This document shows, one piece after another, positions 11,481 to 25,500 of a stretch of 64,000 nucleotides of DNA. The stretch comes from Steromphala cineraria. Lineage: Eukaryota; Mollusca; Gastropoda; Trochida; Trochidae. The notes under the pieces were generated by a model. The model searched no databases, was not told where the DNA came from, and saw nothing but the letters and a program-made list of their open reading frames with translations. The stretch spans positions 30,945,950-31,009,949 of the forward strand of contig OU744728.1 of the NCBI GenBank assembly GCA_916613615.1, read 5' to 3'. Made by a program: the position numbers and the translations under genes. Positions within the stretch are counted from its first letter, which is position 1, and the number at the start of each line of letters is the position of its first letter.

Positions 11481-11539
11481 CTATAATTGACTCCAATACA
11501 AGACACAAGCAGCCATAAGACGTGAAGGGGCAATAATAT

Positions 11540-12370
11540 AAGAATAATCAACGAGTTGCGAGGAATTACGGATTATCTGTCCTGAGTTAATTATTGCGAT
11601 AAACTCCGAGCTTCAGCGAGGAGTTTGACACAATAATTAACGAGGGACAGATAATCCGTATTTCCGAGCACCGAGTTGGTTATTCTTTTTCTTACCCAAG
11701 ATCATTTTAATGCATAAAACGGGGAAAAAAAAAAAACATTAAAAACTACGCGCGGCCGGTAAAGTACACATTGTACTCATACGCCATTCATAATGTTGCT
11801 CACTACTTCATGATGGGCGGCTCGAAGTAGTTCGCAAAATACGCTCTAATGATAAATAGTTAATAATTTTTATGTCACATTTTATCACAAACATATTGTC
11901 TCATATGAAAAAAAAATCTATTTATTGACCGCGCACTACCAGAGAGAAAAAGTTAGACGTCGTTAGCTTTCGTTACAAGCCTAGCGAGGAATGTTATGAC
12001 GTCACTGTTTGACGTCATGTTTAATGACGTCATAGAGCTATGACGTAACGACAGTTCGGCTGGCGACTCTCCCACACAGCGCCGCCTTGAAGATTTGAAA
12101 TAGTATTTACGGCAAAAAAACCCATCAAAAGCTCTTGACTTCCCTATAAAAATGTTGTAGTAATGTGTGACTTTTGCAGCTAAGGTATAAGATTTGTCAT
12201 ATATATATCTCGACTGAAATATAAGATCAAAGAGAATCATGAATGGGTGTAAAAAAGTTCCGTCAACCAATCAAAATCCGAGTTATTTTTAGAAAAACTG
12301 TAATTCCCATGACCATTATGCAAACTTTAATACCCGGAATAATCATGCCCACTTGGGTAAGAATAACTGA
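11540..12370. mobile_element. Foldback element C1
   Basis: 11542-11607 and 11620-11686 are imperfect inverted arms around GAGCTTCAGCGAG. A second inverted pair, TTATTCTTTTTCTTACCCAAG near 11680 and CTTGGGTAAGAATAA near 12352, brackets the remainder, which includes several TGACGTCA-like sites (11998-12045). The layout suggests a non-autonomous DNA element; no transposase is present. Confidence 0.6.
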
Positions 12371-12557
12371 AAATAACCATCAAGCAGCTATCTATGCCAC
12401 CCTCTATGCCAATAAATGTAATGATGCACTTGGAACAACTACCTCTGAATTCAAAAGGCATTGAAGAGATGGCTCAAAACTCTGTGAAATGGATGATGAG
12501 CGTGACCCATCTTTCACACCTACAGAACTTAACTTAGCCCTATCAGAATTGAAAAAT

Positions 12558-12906
12558 TGAGCCATGGGCTCTGTAGCTCATCAGATTTTTTATGGAAATA
12601 GGTTCTTAAGGTTTTGACCAACAAGGGGTCACAAAATCTACAATTTAGAATCCCCATTGGCCAAGGAGACTAGACACAACTTTTCAGCTCTCTAGACCTT
12701 TTGGAACTGGAGAAGAAGATGAAAATAGGTTTTTAAGGTTGTGACCTCTGTAACTCCATTTTTGGTCATGGGGTCACAAAATCTACAATTTAGAATCCCC
12801 ATTGGCCAAGGAATCTACACACAACTTTTCAGCTCTCTAGAGTCATTGGTTCTGGAGAAGAAGTCGAAAACGTGAAAAGTTTACGGATGGACGGACGGAA
12901 GGACAG
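12558..12906 (+). repeat. Family A copy 3, 3'-truncated
   Basis: Starts TGAGCCATGGGCTCTGTAGCT, contains two core units of the gtcacaaaatctacaattta subtype and a ggatggacggacggaagg run, but lacks the usual terminal hairpin. Confidence 0.65.
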
Positions 12907-13323
12907 AGCCAATGACTAATCCCCCCGTATTATATGCCGGTGAGATAAATACAATTGAAACAAGCAATGTTGGATACACAAATGTTTATCGCAGGGATCT
13001 AGTCCTCTTCAGTCGGATAAAGTTGAATCACAGAAATGAATGTGAGAGGAATTTAGAGTTATCTGCCCATGGTTGCTATGGCAAGAGGTGTGAGAGGCTC
13101 GGTTTGGGCGGTAGCACAGACTACAAATATATTTTTTGGAAAATATCCTTTTTTCAAAGTATAATTAGTTTCTGTCATATCATTTTATTTGGACAATGAA
13201 ATGCAATAAAGTACCTCTAAGAGGACCTCTTCTGCAGTAGTTTCCAGAAACATTGTAATTCCCATAGTATACTGTATATCAAGTTTATTATCTTCTACAA
13301 AGTTAAAAGCAACTAGAAATCAC
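12907..13323. other. Intron, nothing recognised
   Basis: Downstream intron of the last visible host exon. Weak open frames only. Confidence 0.5.
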
Positions 13324-13507
13324 CTGAGAAGTGGCTGGAGAGCCTCATTAGACATCTGGTCTGTGCGCTTGTGGATGAAGACCGCCAGCCTACCCTGCTG
13401 CATGTCCCCCTCCTCAGAGTGCTGGGGGTCGTGGGGGGAGGGACCTGGGGAGGGGCCGTGACACCCCTCCTGGGATGGGCTCCTGCTGGACACCAGCACC
13501 TCCTGCC
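13324..13507 (-). CDS. HECTD4: HECTD4-like exon 17 of those visible
   Basis: 184 bases; GG completes a glycine, then QEVLVSSRSPSQEG, a Pro/Ser/His-rich linker, and LAVFIHKRTDQMSNEALQPL, leaving AG at donor CTCAG|GTGATT. FIHKRxDQxSxExLQPLL is a family block. The following exon is not visible in 1-13323, so the next intron is at least 13 kb. Confidence 0.83.
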
Positions 13508-16500
13508 CTGCACACACATCTCACAATTATCACATGCATGTCACCTCTACCTTCATACAACTCTAATAAAGCAAAGCAAAGCAAAGCATAACTCAAATCG
13601 ATAAGGCGGCCTTGTGCATAAGATGACCCCATTTCTCAACCCCAAAATTGGTACCAAAATCATATATCTCAGATATAAGCAACCCCCTTCAACAGGTCGT
13701 GGAAACAGTAAACATGACGGACAACTTGTTGATAAGATTTTGTGAGGGTAAATTTAGACCGGTAATTTTTAAGTGAAATATCATGTGTTATTAAGTAATA
13801 AATAAGTTACTTACAGTGTTTGTTATTTTATTTAATGATATCTGTCATTTTCTTCTCATTATAAGCAAGTCTAAAGTCAACTCCAAAAACTGTGTCATAA
13901 AGTTTCATTTTCATCATTCTCATTATTCAATCAACGTACCGGTAATGCTATATTTGTTACAAGCCTTTTCATTGGTAAAAACACGGAAGTAGTAAAAGTA
14001 CACTAATCAGAAAATCTAACACAAAGTGCATATTGACAAAGCCTAACCGGTGTAAAGAATATTTGCTGCCTCGTACAAAAATGAGATATACACCGCCTGC
14101 ATGATTTACAAAATTATTTTAGCAGCATAAATTTTAGGATACATGGAAAGAGAAAAAAGTACCATCTTCAGTCATCAAAACAATGTTAATGAATGAGTTA
14201 TCTTTAATTATGTCACGTTATTTCATCACAGGGTTTATCTCATATGTCACCGACACTAACATAACATATTGCCAGCAAACACATGTTGAATATTTCCTTT
14301 GGTCCGGTACAGAGATAATTTTTATTGATAAGTTATTTTGAATTTTCCTTCATATTTCTCTCTATATTTTCATTAAAAAAGAACAATAAAGACACAGGTA
14401 TTTTATTTAAAAAGACTAACTTTGAAATGACAACGATGATTGTGTAATGTACATCCACTGTAAACACAAGACTCGCTGGACTGATACCCCTCACTTGGCC
14501 TTTATTTTTTTACCTGAAATGTAGACCTTGTGTATAAAGCGACCCCCCTCTTTGATCCCCCATTTCTGGTATAAAAAACTTGCCTTATACATTAAAATAT
14601 ACGGTACATGTTGCATTTAGGGATGCAGGACAGAGATATAGACAGAGATGCTGAATATGTTTTTGTCCAAGGAAAAGCAAACTTTACAGAAAAAATTACA
14701 TTGTCTCTGTTGCACACTGATCAGTCAAATTTCTAGTTTAAGGGTAAAATTTTTTTTCGACAGATGGGCACAGCGATTTTAGCTATGAACTAGCATACAT
14801 AAGAGAGGAACATTCTAAAATTAGACAGAAAGTGTGCTTAAACTCTCATTTGTTCTATTTTGATAAAAGATGATGGAATTGATAGGGGATATTTACCATC
14901 TTCATTTTCCTGTTATATTTAATGAGTATATACATTTTTCATGTATAGTAACATTTTCACACATGATCATGATATATTATTTAGAATGTGACAGGTTTCA
15001 CTTAAATTTATATTGTTTACCTAAGAAATATTATAGTATTATGCTTTTATTTTATAGAAATGGGCATTAAATATTTGGTGACAGATGAATGCTACCTATC
15101 TCGTTCAAACGTTAAGAAATATAGTTAGTGTAGCAGGTTTTCAATATCTAATTTTGCGTAGAGAAGAAAGACTCTGATGCCATTTCATCTTTCAACTTCT
15201 TGCGAAGTGTGTGCAGAATAAAATGAATACACCTGATGTAAAAGTTTATTTCATCTTAGCCAATCAGGCTATTAGTTTATACTCAGCCAAAACTTGCAAG
15301 ACAGAGGAGATATTTGACTTTGATCCCTTTTTTCACTTAAATTCCATTACCCGTCAAAGAATATAATCTGTTAACCTGTGCACCCCTACATTGATAAACT
15401 AGGATTCTCCCAGTGACTCTTGCTTGGCCAGATTTTACCAATCGGTACAAAACCACTCAAGCGTTTTTTGATGGATATAAGGTACAGTTACATTTGGATA
15501 ATTTGACGGATTAGGCTGTAATCTTTGTGTCTAATGGTCAAATGGAACAGAGCAATTAATATGTGTCGAGAAAACAAAGCTACTGAGTAGATATTAATTT
15601 TGTGTGCCTCCATTTGTAACAATGTTTGCTTTGCTATGATCCTATAAATTGAGTATAATTTTGTTTACACTATCTTTGAAATGTCCTGTTTTAAAAAACT
15701 CTAATCTAGCTACACTAACCGAAATTATTTTTCCTAATTGGTGTGGCTATTTTCATTGGTTGGATATGCTCACCAGTCCCTCCATGGCAGATTAGCATTG
15801 TTCTGATCAACTTTGGTAACATGACTGAACATCATAAATATTCTGATCAACTTTAGTAACATGACTGAACATCATCAATGTTCTGATCAACTTTAGTAAC
15901 ATGACTGAACATCATCAATGTTCTGATCAACTTTAGTAACATGACTGAACATCATCAATGTCAGTTGCTGCTATTAATGTTGCATGAACTGTTCATTCAA
16001 AAACATGCATTTTAAACTTTATTTGCCTTAGACAGGAAAAAACTTGGAAATGGAGGTTTATCACACAAATATTGCCTGGCGACCACATGGAAAAACATCT
16101 GCTATGCACTACTGACAGATTGATTCAGATATAAATGAAGAATAGAGCCATTGGCTCCGTAGCTCATCAGGCTGCATGTGGCAAATGTGGTTCCCCCCTT
16201 AGTGGGAGCTACAGGGTCACCAAATGTACAATTTATAATCTTCCTTTTCTAAATTAGGAGTCTGCACACAAATATTCAGCTTTCGAGGCCTGAGGCTTCT
16301 TGAATAAAAAGATGAAAATACGTTTTAAGGGTGTGGCTTGGAGACTCTTATCAGGGGCAACAGGGTCACCAAAGCTACAATTTATAATCCTCACTAGTCA
16401 AGGAGTCTGTACACAAGATTTCATTTTTCTAAGCCTTTGGTTCTGGAGAAGAAGAAGAAAATAGGTTTTTAAGGCGTGGCCCCTGTGGCCTTTGTAAGGG

Positions 16501-19500
16501 GTCACAGGGTCACCAAAGTTAAGATTTATCACAACAAGTCAAGGAGTCTATATACAAGATTTCAGCTTTCCACAACTTTTAATTCTGGAGAAGAAGTCGA
16601 AAATAGTTTTTTTGGGCGTGGCCTAAAAACCTATGACCACAGGGTCACCAAAGTTACAATTCATAATCCTCACTAGTCAAGGAGTACACAAAGTTTCAGC
16701 TTTCTACACCTTTTGGTTCTGGAGAAGAGGTCGAAAATGCACAAAGTTTACGGACAGACAGTTGGATGAACGGACGGACGGATGGACGGACGGACACCAT
16801 GCCATGCCATAAGACTTTCAGGCCAGATGAGCTAAAAAGGCAAGCTGATGTGTAGTTGAGAGAGTGGTTGTGACCTGGCACGAGGAAGTCCCCAAGTTTG
16901 GCAAGCAGGAGACTGATGATGACTGCAGGAGTGTCTGTGAGAGGCTCGGTTGTGTTCCAGCGGGCAGTAAGGAGGTGGTGGGCCCATGAGGGCAGCTGGA
17001 TTGCTTGGCAGTCACTTTCAGACAGCATCGGCAGGGCCACCCCACACAACTGTACGATTATCAGAACTAGCTTGGGGGACGGTCTGCAGGAAAACAAGAA
17101 CTTACTTCATTACTTCTTCTATCATCAATATCGGCTACAACATACAACCACATCATCATCATAGACCCACCCGATGGGTCTTCCTCTATGAAGATGTCAT
17201 GAAAAAATATAGGTTTGACTGTAAGTAAATTTGTTGAGTAATTTATTTATTAGTGGCTTCAAAGACCTGAAAGGTTTCACTTTGAATAGCTGTGTTATTT
17301 TTAGAGACAGCAATAATAATAATATAAAACTTTTATTTTAGAAATGGATTTGATAATGATTGTGTGAGTCTACAAGGTCATGACCTGTTTTAAGTTCGAA
17401 AGTAAAATGTGTAAAAATCCAGACTTTGAAATTAAAGCGATATGCTCCCTTCTGATTGGATCTAACAAGATCATGTGACCAGTTTATATTACAATGAACC
17501 CTGAAGTGGAGGTTATACAAAATAACTGTCGCATTATGGCTTTTACATAAAATCATGCTTGCTGAAAGGATGAAATGAATTCACCAGTCATTAGGTGGCC
17601 TTACTGACTAATTTAACAATCTATTTATTATCATAATTTGATCATTTCACAGTAATAAAACCACCATAACATACTGTTTTAACACTCTTGCATGGAAGTC
17701 AATATTCTTTAGTGAGTTAAAAAAACGATTTGATAAAAGAATTTATTGGAAACATCATAATGATAATATTCTATGATCTTTTCTGAGAACTACTTTTGGT
17801 CAGTGATAATACATGTGAGAAGCAGCACTAATCGAGGCGGAGCTTACAACTAGTTTCATCAAGGTCAAAACAGTCTTGTTTTGTAATGATTACTTATTTA
17901 AAAAGTGAGAATTTATAAGAAATGATTTTAACAATATGTTTGTGATGTCAAAGCATTATTTATAACGTGACGTCACATTGTAAAAGTGATATAGGGCAAC
18001 ATATGAAAAATATGGATCTTGATATGACTGCCCTTGTAGGTAATAAAAGATTATAGAAAGCATCCAACTTTTTTTTCTTATACAATTTTAAACTCAATTA
18101 TAGTTATGTTGTCTTATCTAAACAATTTAAAAAAAATATTTTTGAAAACAGTGTGTTATGATTTCAATACTGCGCAATTTCACATTGATAAAATAGTCCT
18201 TAAATTCACACGACCTTGTTCCATCCAATCAGCATCTTATTCTGTATGAACGCTAAAAGTGACATTTCTTTGTATAACCTGAACTTCAGGGTTCATTGAA
18301 ATGTATACCGGTCAAATGATCTTATCAGAATGGGGCATATCACTTATATTTGAAAGTCTGAATTTATGTAATGAAGTCAATTGAAGAAATTATCAATAGC
18401 TTATACTATAGTTCTTAATTGCATGAATGACACATGCATATACTTATAGAGATTTGATTGTTTAAAATGTATATACTTTTTTGTTTGGCTTGTACCAGAT
18501 TTGTTTATTTCATATGCAACAAAAACATTTCAACAAGAGGGACAAACTCCAGCATTAAAGATGGACCACTTTTGTTTGTAATATTTCAGTAATCCATTCA
18601 TTCACTATCCTCAAGTTTGTCATGAAAAACAAAAGGTTTAGGATTATGGCAGTCCGACTGCATGTAAGAACTTTTCCTGCTCAAATCCCTCATTGGATTC
18701 TTTCAACACACTCACAATGAAAACTAATTCTCCTGTGCATTAATCACAACCAGAGGGTATATCCCTGGCATCGAGATCAAAACCTTTTTAAGAAAACTTC
18801 TTTATTCATGATATGTATGCTATTCATTTTTCAAACTCTTGAATGTTGAAATCTCTTTAACCTGGTTTCAGAATTAATGAGAAAAATTGAGCATGGCTCA
18901 CATGCCTCCACAATCTGCTACATTCTTTTAAGGTCAAAAGTCAGTGAAAGAAATTTCATTAATCTAGGTGTTTAAATGTAAAAGAAAACATGTCCCAATA
19001 GACTAAAAGACTTGTTAATCGCTTCAAGTCCAATTTCAGAATCAAGGGCCATAAGTCTGTCAAACATAAAACTTCGGAAATGGCTTTCAAACTCGATCAG
19101 AGTATCATCAGGTGTATAAACAAGCAAAATTTCATTCACCTAGGCGTAATAATTTCAGAGAAAATTTGTCCCATTGAAGAAACAGACCAATTAATCGCTC
19201 TAAGTCAAATTTCAAAATCAAGGGCCATAACTCTGTCATAATTACAATTTCGGAAATGACTTTCGAACTCGATGAAAAGTATCATCAGGTTTACCCATAA
19301 CCAAAATTTCAGGTGTTATAGTTTCTGAGAAAGTCTGTCCCCATTGGAACATTTAGATCTGTTAATTGCTCCAAGTCTAATTTCAGAATCAAGGGCCATA
19401 ACTCTGTCAAGAATAAAATTTCGGAAATGGCTTTCACACTCGATCAAGAGTATCAAGATATACGCCCAACCAACATTTCATTCATCTAGGTGTTATAGTT

Positions 19501-22500
19501 TCTGAGGAAATCTGTCTCCATTGAAGCAACAGACCTGTTAATTGCTCTAAGTCACATTTGGGCAATCAAGGGCCATAAATCTATAAAAATTATATTTCGG
19601 ATATGGTTTTCGAACTTGATCGAGTATCATCAAATGTATCCATAACCAAAATTTTATTCATCTACGTGTAATAGTTTCTTAGAAAATCAGTCCCCATTGT
19701 ATCCCATATAACTAAGTGACATTTCAATGTTAACGACCCCCCCAAAAAATCCAGAAAATTCAAAATTGGTTGACATTCTAGACAAGGTTATGATTAACAA
19801 GTGTGCAAAGTTTGATTGATCTAGACCTAACGGTATTTGAGATAATTGACCGGACGGAAGGACTGACGGAAAGACCTACCGGTAAATGACCTTGATCTAA
19901 ATTCAGCCTTTCACTTAAAACTAGATTAGCGTTTGCGGGACACCGCAAAAGCAGAGCAGCCCCGAAACTTGGGGTTTCGCCTTACCCTGTTCCGCCTTCT
20001 ACAAGCCTCAGCATATTGGGCATTTTCTTGTGACCTTGACTTTTGACACTCAAGGTCACACAATCAATGAATACATTTCATTGAATATAACATTAATGTA
20101 ACGAATTAAAGTGTTAAAAGTTAAAATAATCCATTTTCTCAATATTTGTTGACCTTGCTGTGACCTTGACCTTTGACCTTGAAAGTGAACATGTCATTGT
20201 AATTCTCCAGAGGTGTAAACACTTTTACATGTTCATGAGTTCTGAAAAGCTTAATGGGATTAGGTTATATCCAAATTAGTTGCACATTGTAATAACACAA
20301 ATCTCATGACCTTGACCTTTGACCTTCAAGGTTACACAATCAATGAACACTTTTCATTGAGTATAACAATCATCTAAAGATTAAAAGTGTTCATTGTTAA
20401 TAAGCATTTTCGCAAAACCATGCTAAAGTAGTGACCTTGCTGTGACCTTGACCTTGGACAGATTGTAGCGAAAACCTTTTCAAATTTTTTTACTCTTCCA
20501 AGGATGATACATACCAAGTTAGAGCTTCATAGTACAAAAACTTTTCAAGTTATCGCGTTTGCAAGGAATTTTTTAGTGATTTTATAGCTCGTGACCTTGA
20601 CCTTTGACCTTGAAAGTGAACATGTCATTGTAATTCCCCAGAGGTGTAGACACTTATACATGTTCATAAGTTCTGAAAAGCTTAATGGGATTAAGTTATA
20701 TCCAAATTAGTTGCACATTGCAATAACACAAATCTCATGACCTTGACCTTTGACCTTCAAGGTTACATAATCAATGAACACTTTTCATTGAGGATAACAA
20801 TCATCTATTGATTAAAAGTGTTCATTGTTAAAATAAAGCATTTTCGCAAAACCATGCTAAAGTAGTGACCTTGCTGTGACCTTGACCTTGGACAGATTGT
20901 AGCGAAAACCTTTTCAAATTTTTTAATCTTCCAAGGATGATACATACCAAGTTAAAGCTTCATAGCACAAAAACTTTTCAAGTTATCGCGTTTACAAGGA
21001 ATTTTTTAGTGATTTTATAGCTCGTGACCTTGACCTTTGACCTTGAAAGTGAACATGTCAAAATCGTTCCCCCGAGGTATAAGCAGTAAGTTATGAATAC
21101 AAGTTCTGGAAAGCTTAGTAGAAAAAAGTTATAGCCATAAGTATGAGTGCGGCGGCAGCGGCGGCGGAAACTGCACAAAAACTGATAGCAGCCCCGTCCT
21201 TAGACGGGGCTGCTAATTACACTATTTCCTGGATTTATAGAGAACCTCACCCAAGTGTCTTCTGATATCAAATATATCAACACAAGTTGATAAAAGTAAC
21301 AAATATCCGAGGCTTGCCGAGGATATTTTAATTTTATCAACGAGTGTTGATATATTTGATATCAGAAGACAAGAGGGTGAGATTCTATTTATCATCCAAA
21401 ATCATTTTTCATCACGTTTGCATGAAAAATGTGAAACTTTGAACACTGCATAGCCCTAGAACTGATAAACATGTGATGTCATAGCATTGTGAGGTCATTG
21501 TGTTTATGACGTCATAGCATTGTGAGGTCATTGTGTTTATGACGTCATGGCATTGTGACATCATTACGGGTGATGCAAAAGTATTGTGATGTCATGTCCC
21601 TTCTGATGACAGGGCATTGTTCAAAATCTACTGTCAAAGCGATATCTCCTAGGAGATATCGCTTGATCTTCCACAAGCGATATCTCCTGTGGAACACAGT
21701 TTTGGATGATAAAAACATGCATGATATTAATGCGAACCAAACTCTACTAATATAAAAGTACGAGTAGAACAATGATAAAAGACTTTTAGTAAGTATTCAG
21801 ACAAAGCAAATCCTAAAGCGTACGGTGAGTGTATGCATGTCGACTCGTGTCACATGAAGTTCGTTTCTATGTAGTGTGTATCAAACCGCAGTGAATCGCC
21901 CGTGATAAAAATCAAGTTGGATCATAAGTTCGACCATAGAAATCAACCAATGAAATTCAAGGATTTTGAAATTTCATGGTAGAATGTGGCATAAACACAC
22001 CTTTTTATTTGTTTCTTACAAAAACTAGACTGATAAACAAGACAAGTACCATATGCAAATTCACATTACTTTGCCTTACCAATTAAGCAAGAAATGGAAA
22101 AGTAACTAGATTAGAGTTTGCGGGACACCGCAAAAGCAGAGCAGCCCCGAAAATGGGGATTTCTGTTCCACTTTCTACAGGCCTCAGCAAATTGGGCATT
22201 TCTTGTGACTTTAACCTTTGACATTGAAGGTCACACAATCAATGAACACTTTTCATTGAGTATAACAATAATATAATATGATACATAAAGGTGTTAATAG
22301 TTGAAATAAAGCATTTTTGTTATACAATATGATTAAGTCTTGACCTATATGTGACCTTGACTTTTGACAGTTTGTACCCAAAACCTTTTCAAAATTGTGT
22401 ACTTCTTCAAACATAATATATTAACTTAAACTTTTGTTGGAAGGAAGTGCTGACCTATCACCTTGTCAAAATATACATGTATTTAAGTTAGTACAATCAT

Positions 22501-25500
22501 TCATTAGTGAGACAAAGTGATTCTTGTAATATATCAGTTTTATCTTTTTTGTATTTTCATTTTCAATTTCTTATCTGTCTTGATGTTCATGCTCTGTCAT
22601 CCTTGCAAAACATTGTAACTCATCCATGTACATTCCAAGGAGAAGGTATTCTAAGTTGGAGAACTTGTTCCTCATCCTTTTCATCATGAATAAAATATGT
22701 TTAAATCAAACATAATATACATCAAATTTTGAGCTTCATAGTACAAAAACTTTTCAATTTATGTTTCCTAGGAATTTGTTAGTGATCTTATAACCTGGAC
22801 CTTGACCTTTGACCTTGAAAGTGAACATGTCAAAATAGTTCCCCCAAGGAATAAGCAGTAAGTTATGAATAAGAGTTCTTGAAAGCTAAGTGAAAAAAAG
22901 TTATAGCCAGTAATATGAATGAGCCAGAGGTGGCAGCAGCTGAGGAAACTGTACAAAAACTGATAGCAGCCCAGACTTAAGTCGGGCTGCTTAATATGTG
23001 AGTAAATTTCACAATTTAAGGGCTGATATTGAAAACATTATTGACAGCTACAGGTGAGAGAGTGTAACGTTCTAAACCTTCTCACCTTTGATCAAGGAGG
23101 AGTGAGAGTAATTTGGACACACATGCTGGCTGGCTGAGGATGGCCTTTCCCATGCGGCTTCTAACAACAATAATACAGTAGTCATGGAAATAAGAAATAT
23201 GTTTTATCAAGGAAAGTTTGTTTTAAATATGGAGCAAATGGCTCTGGGGTTCATCACTCCATACAAGACTATTATTTCAAATAGATAAGAATTGTCTATA
23301 ATGTTTCTGAGAATGAAAAACTTCAAAACATTTTTCCATTTTCTGTAATCATTAAATAATCATAGCATAAAAAAGTTTGAAGTTGCAAGATACACATTGA
23401 AGGATCAATCTTTAATAAATAGAATATAGTTATGATGTCAGGAACACTTGTTCTCCTAATTCCACAGCAGTCAGATATAATGTTGATACAAACAATGCAA
23501 TGCCATGAAGCACGCCATGTTGGTTGATACGACCTTGAGAGGTTGTTGAGGAGACCAAGGACATCCTGTAATGCTTCTGTGCTGGCGGCCTCGTTGCTGG
23601 CGCCCTCCGTGGCCTGGCTCAAGTAGTGAGTGAGAAGTGTCGACACTTGACGGGCCAGACCAGAGTGCTCCAACTTATCAAATGTGCCTGATCCTGCAAT
23701 AAACATCTCAGATTTAAAATCTTAATTCAAACATTTTAACCAAAAAATATTTTCAGAGGTCTCTGATGAACCAATGTTTGACCTAAGGGAAAACATGACC
23801 TGAAGACAGTGTCCAATTTTAGCTACATATGCTTAATTACAATTCAGAACCCCGAAGTGCAACAGTATACAATGCATTTTTCCAAAGAACAAGTATGAAG
23901 ACTGATGCCAAGTTTGAAGGCTCTAGGTGGAAGGGTTTAAATTTGTGAGATATTGCGCCAACAAGTTTTTATATAACAGAAAGTATGTTTTGAATAGGTT
24001 TGTAGATAAAAACCCTGTCTGAATGAGCCTGTATGAGAATTAATAGTTATTTAAAAATAGAGCCATTGGCTCTGTAGCTCATCAGGCATCATATCAAGTT
24101 TGCTTTATACAGGCAAGATGAGCTAAAAATTAAACTGATGTTACCTATTGCAAGAAAACCTATAAAAAAATTACAAAACAAATGTATTATTATTCAACAC
24201 TTTCTAGATCGCCAATATCAGACAGTGAAAGAAGTCCACACTAAAATATCCAAGGAGAAATAAATTTGTCAAAGACTGTCATCTAATGGAGAAAAATAGG
24301 TTTTTAAGATTGTGACCCAAGTGACCCTATTTGGGGTCATGGGGTCACAAAACCTACAGTTTAGAATCCCAATTGGCCAAGGAGTCTACACACAGTCTTT
24401 CAGCTCAATAGACCTTTAGGAGCTAAAGATGATGATGAAAATAAGTTTTTAAGGTTGTGACCCCTGTGACCCTATTTGGGGTCATGGGGTCACGAAATCT
24501 ATAATTTAGAATCCCCATTGGCCAAGGAGTCTGCACATATAATTTCAGCTCTCTAGACCTTTTGGAACTTGAGAAGAAGATGAAAATAGTTTTTAAGGTT
24601 GTGACCCCTGTGACCCTATTTGGGGTCACAGGGTCAACAAAGTTACAAATTAGAATCCCCATTGTTCAAGGAGTCTGCACATATCAATATAAACACTCTA
24701 GACTTTTTGGAACTGGAGAAGAAGATGAGAATTGATTTTTAAGGTTGTGACCCCTGTGACTCTATTTGGGGTCATGGGGTCACGAAATCTACAATTAAGA
24801 ATCCCGATTGGCCAAGGAGTCTGCACATATAATTTTTAACTCTCTACTCCTTTTGGAACTGAAGAAGAAGATGAAAATAGGTATTAAGGTTGTGACCCCT
24901 GTGACCCTATTTGGGGTCACAGGGTCACCAAAGTTACAAATTAGAATCCCCATTGGCCAAGGAGTCTGCACATATCATTTTTAACTCTCTAGTCCTTTTG
25001 GAACTGGAGAAGAAGATGAAAATAGGTTTTTAAGGTTGTGACCCCTGCGACCCTATTTGGGGTCACAGGGCCACCAAAGTTACAAATTAGAATCTCCATT
25101 GTCCAAGGAGTCTGCACATATAATTTTTAACTCTCTACTCCTTTTGGAACTGATGAAGAAGATGAAAATAGGTATTTAAGGTTGTGACCCCTGTGACCCT
25201 ATTTGGGGTCACAGGGTCACCAAAGTTACAAATTAGAATCCCCATTGGCCAATGAGTCTGCACATATCATTTTTAACTCTAGTCCTTTTGGAACTGGAGA
25301 AGAAGATGAAAATAGGTTTTTAAGGTTGTGACCCCTGTGACCCTATTTGGGGTCACAGGGCCACCAAAGTTACAAATTAGAATCTCCATTGTCCAAGGAG
25401 TCTGCACATATAATTTTTAACTCTCTACTCCTTTTGGAACTGAAGAAGAAGATGAAAATAGGTATTTAAGGTTGTGACCCCTGTGACCCTATTTGGGGTC

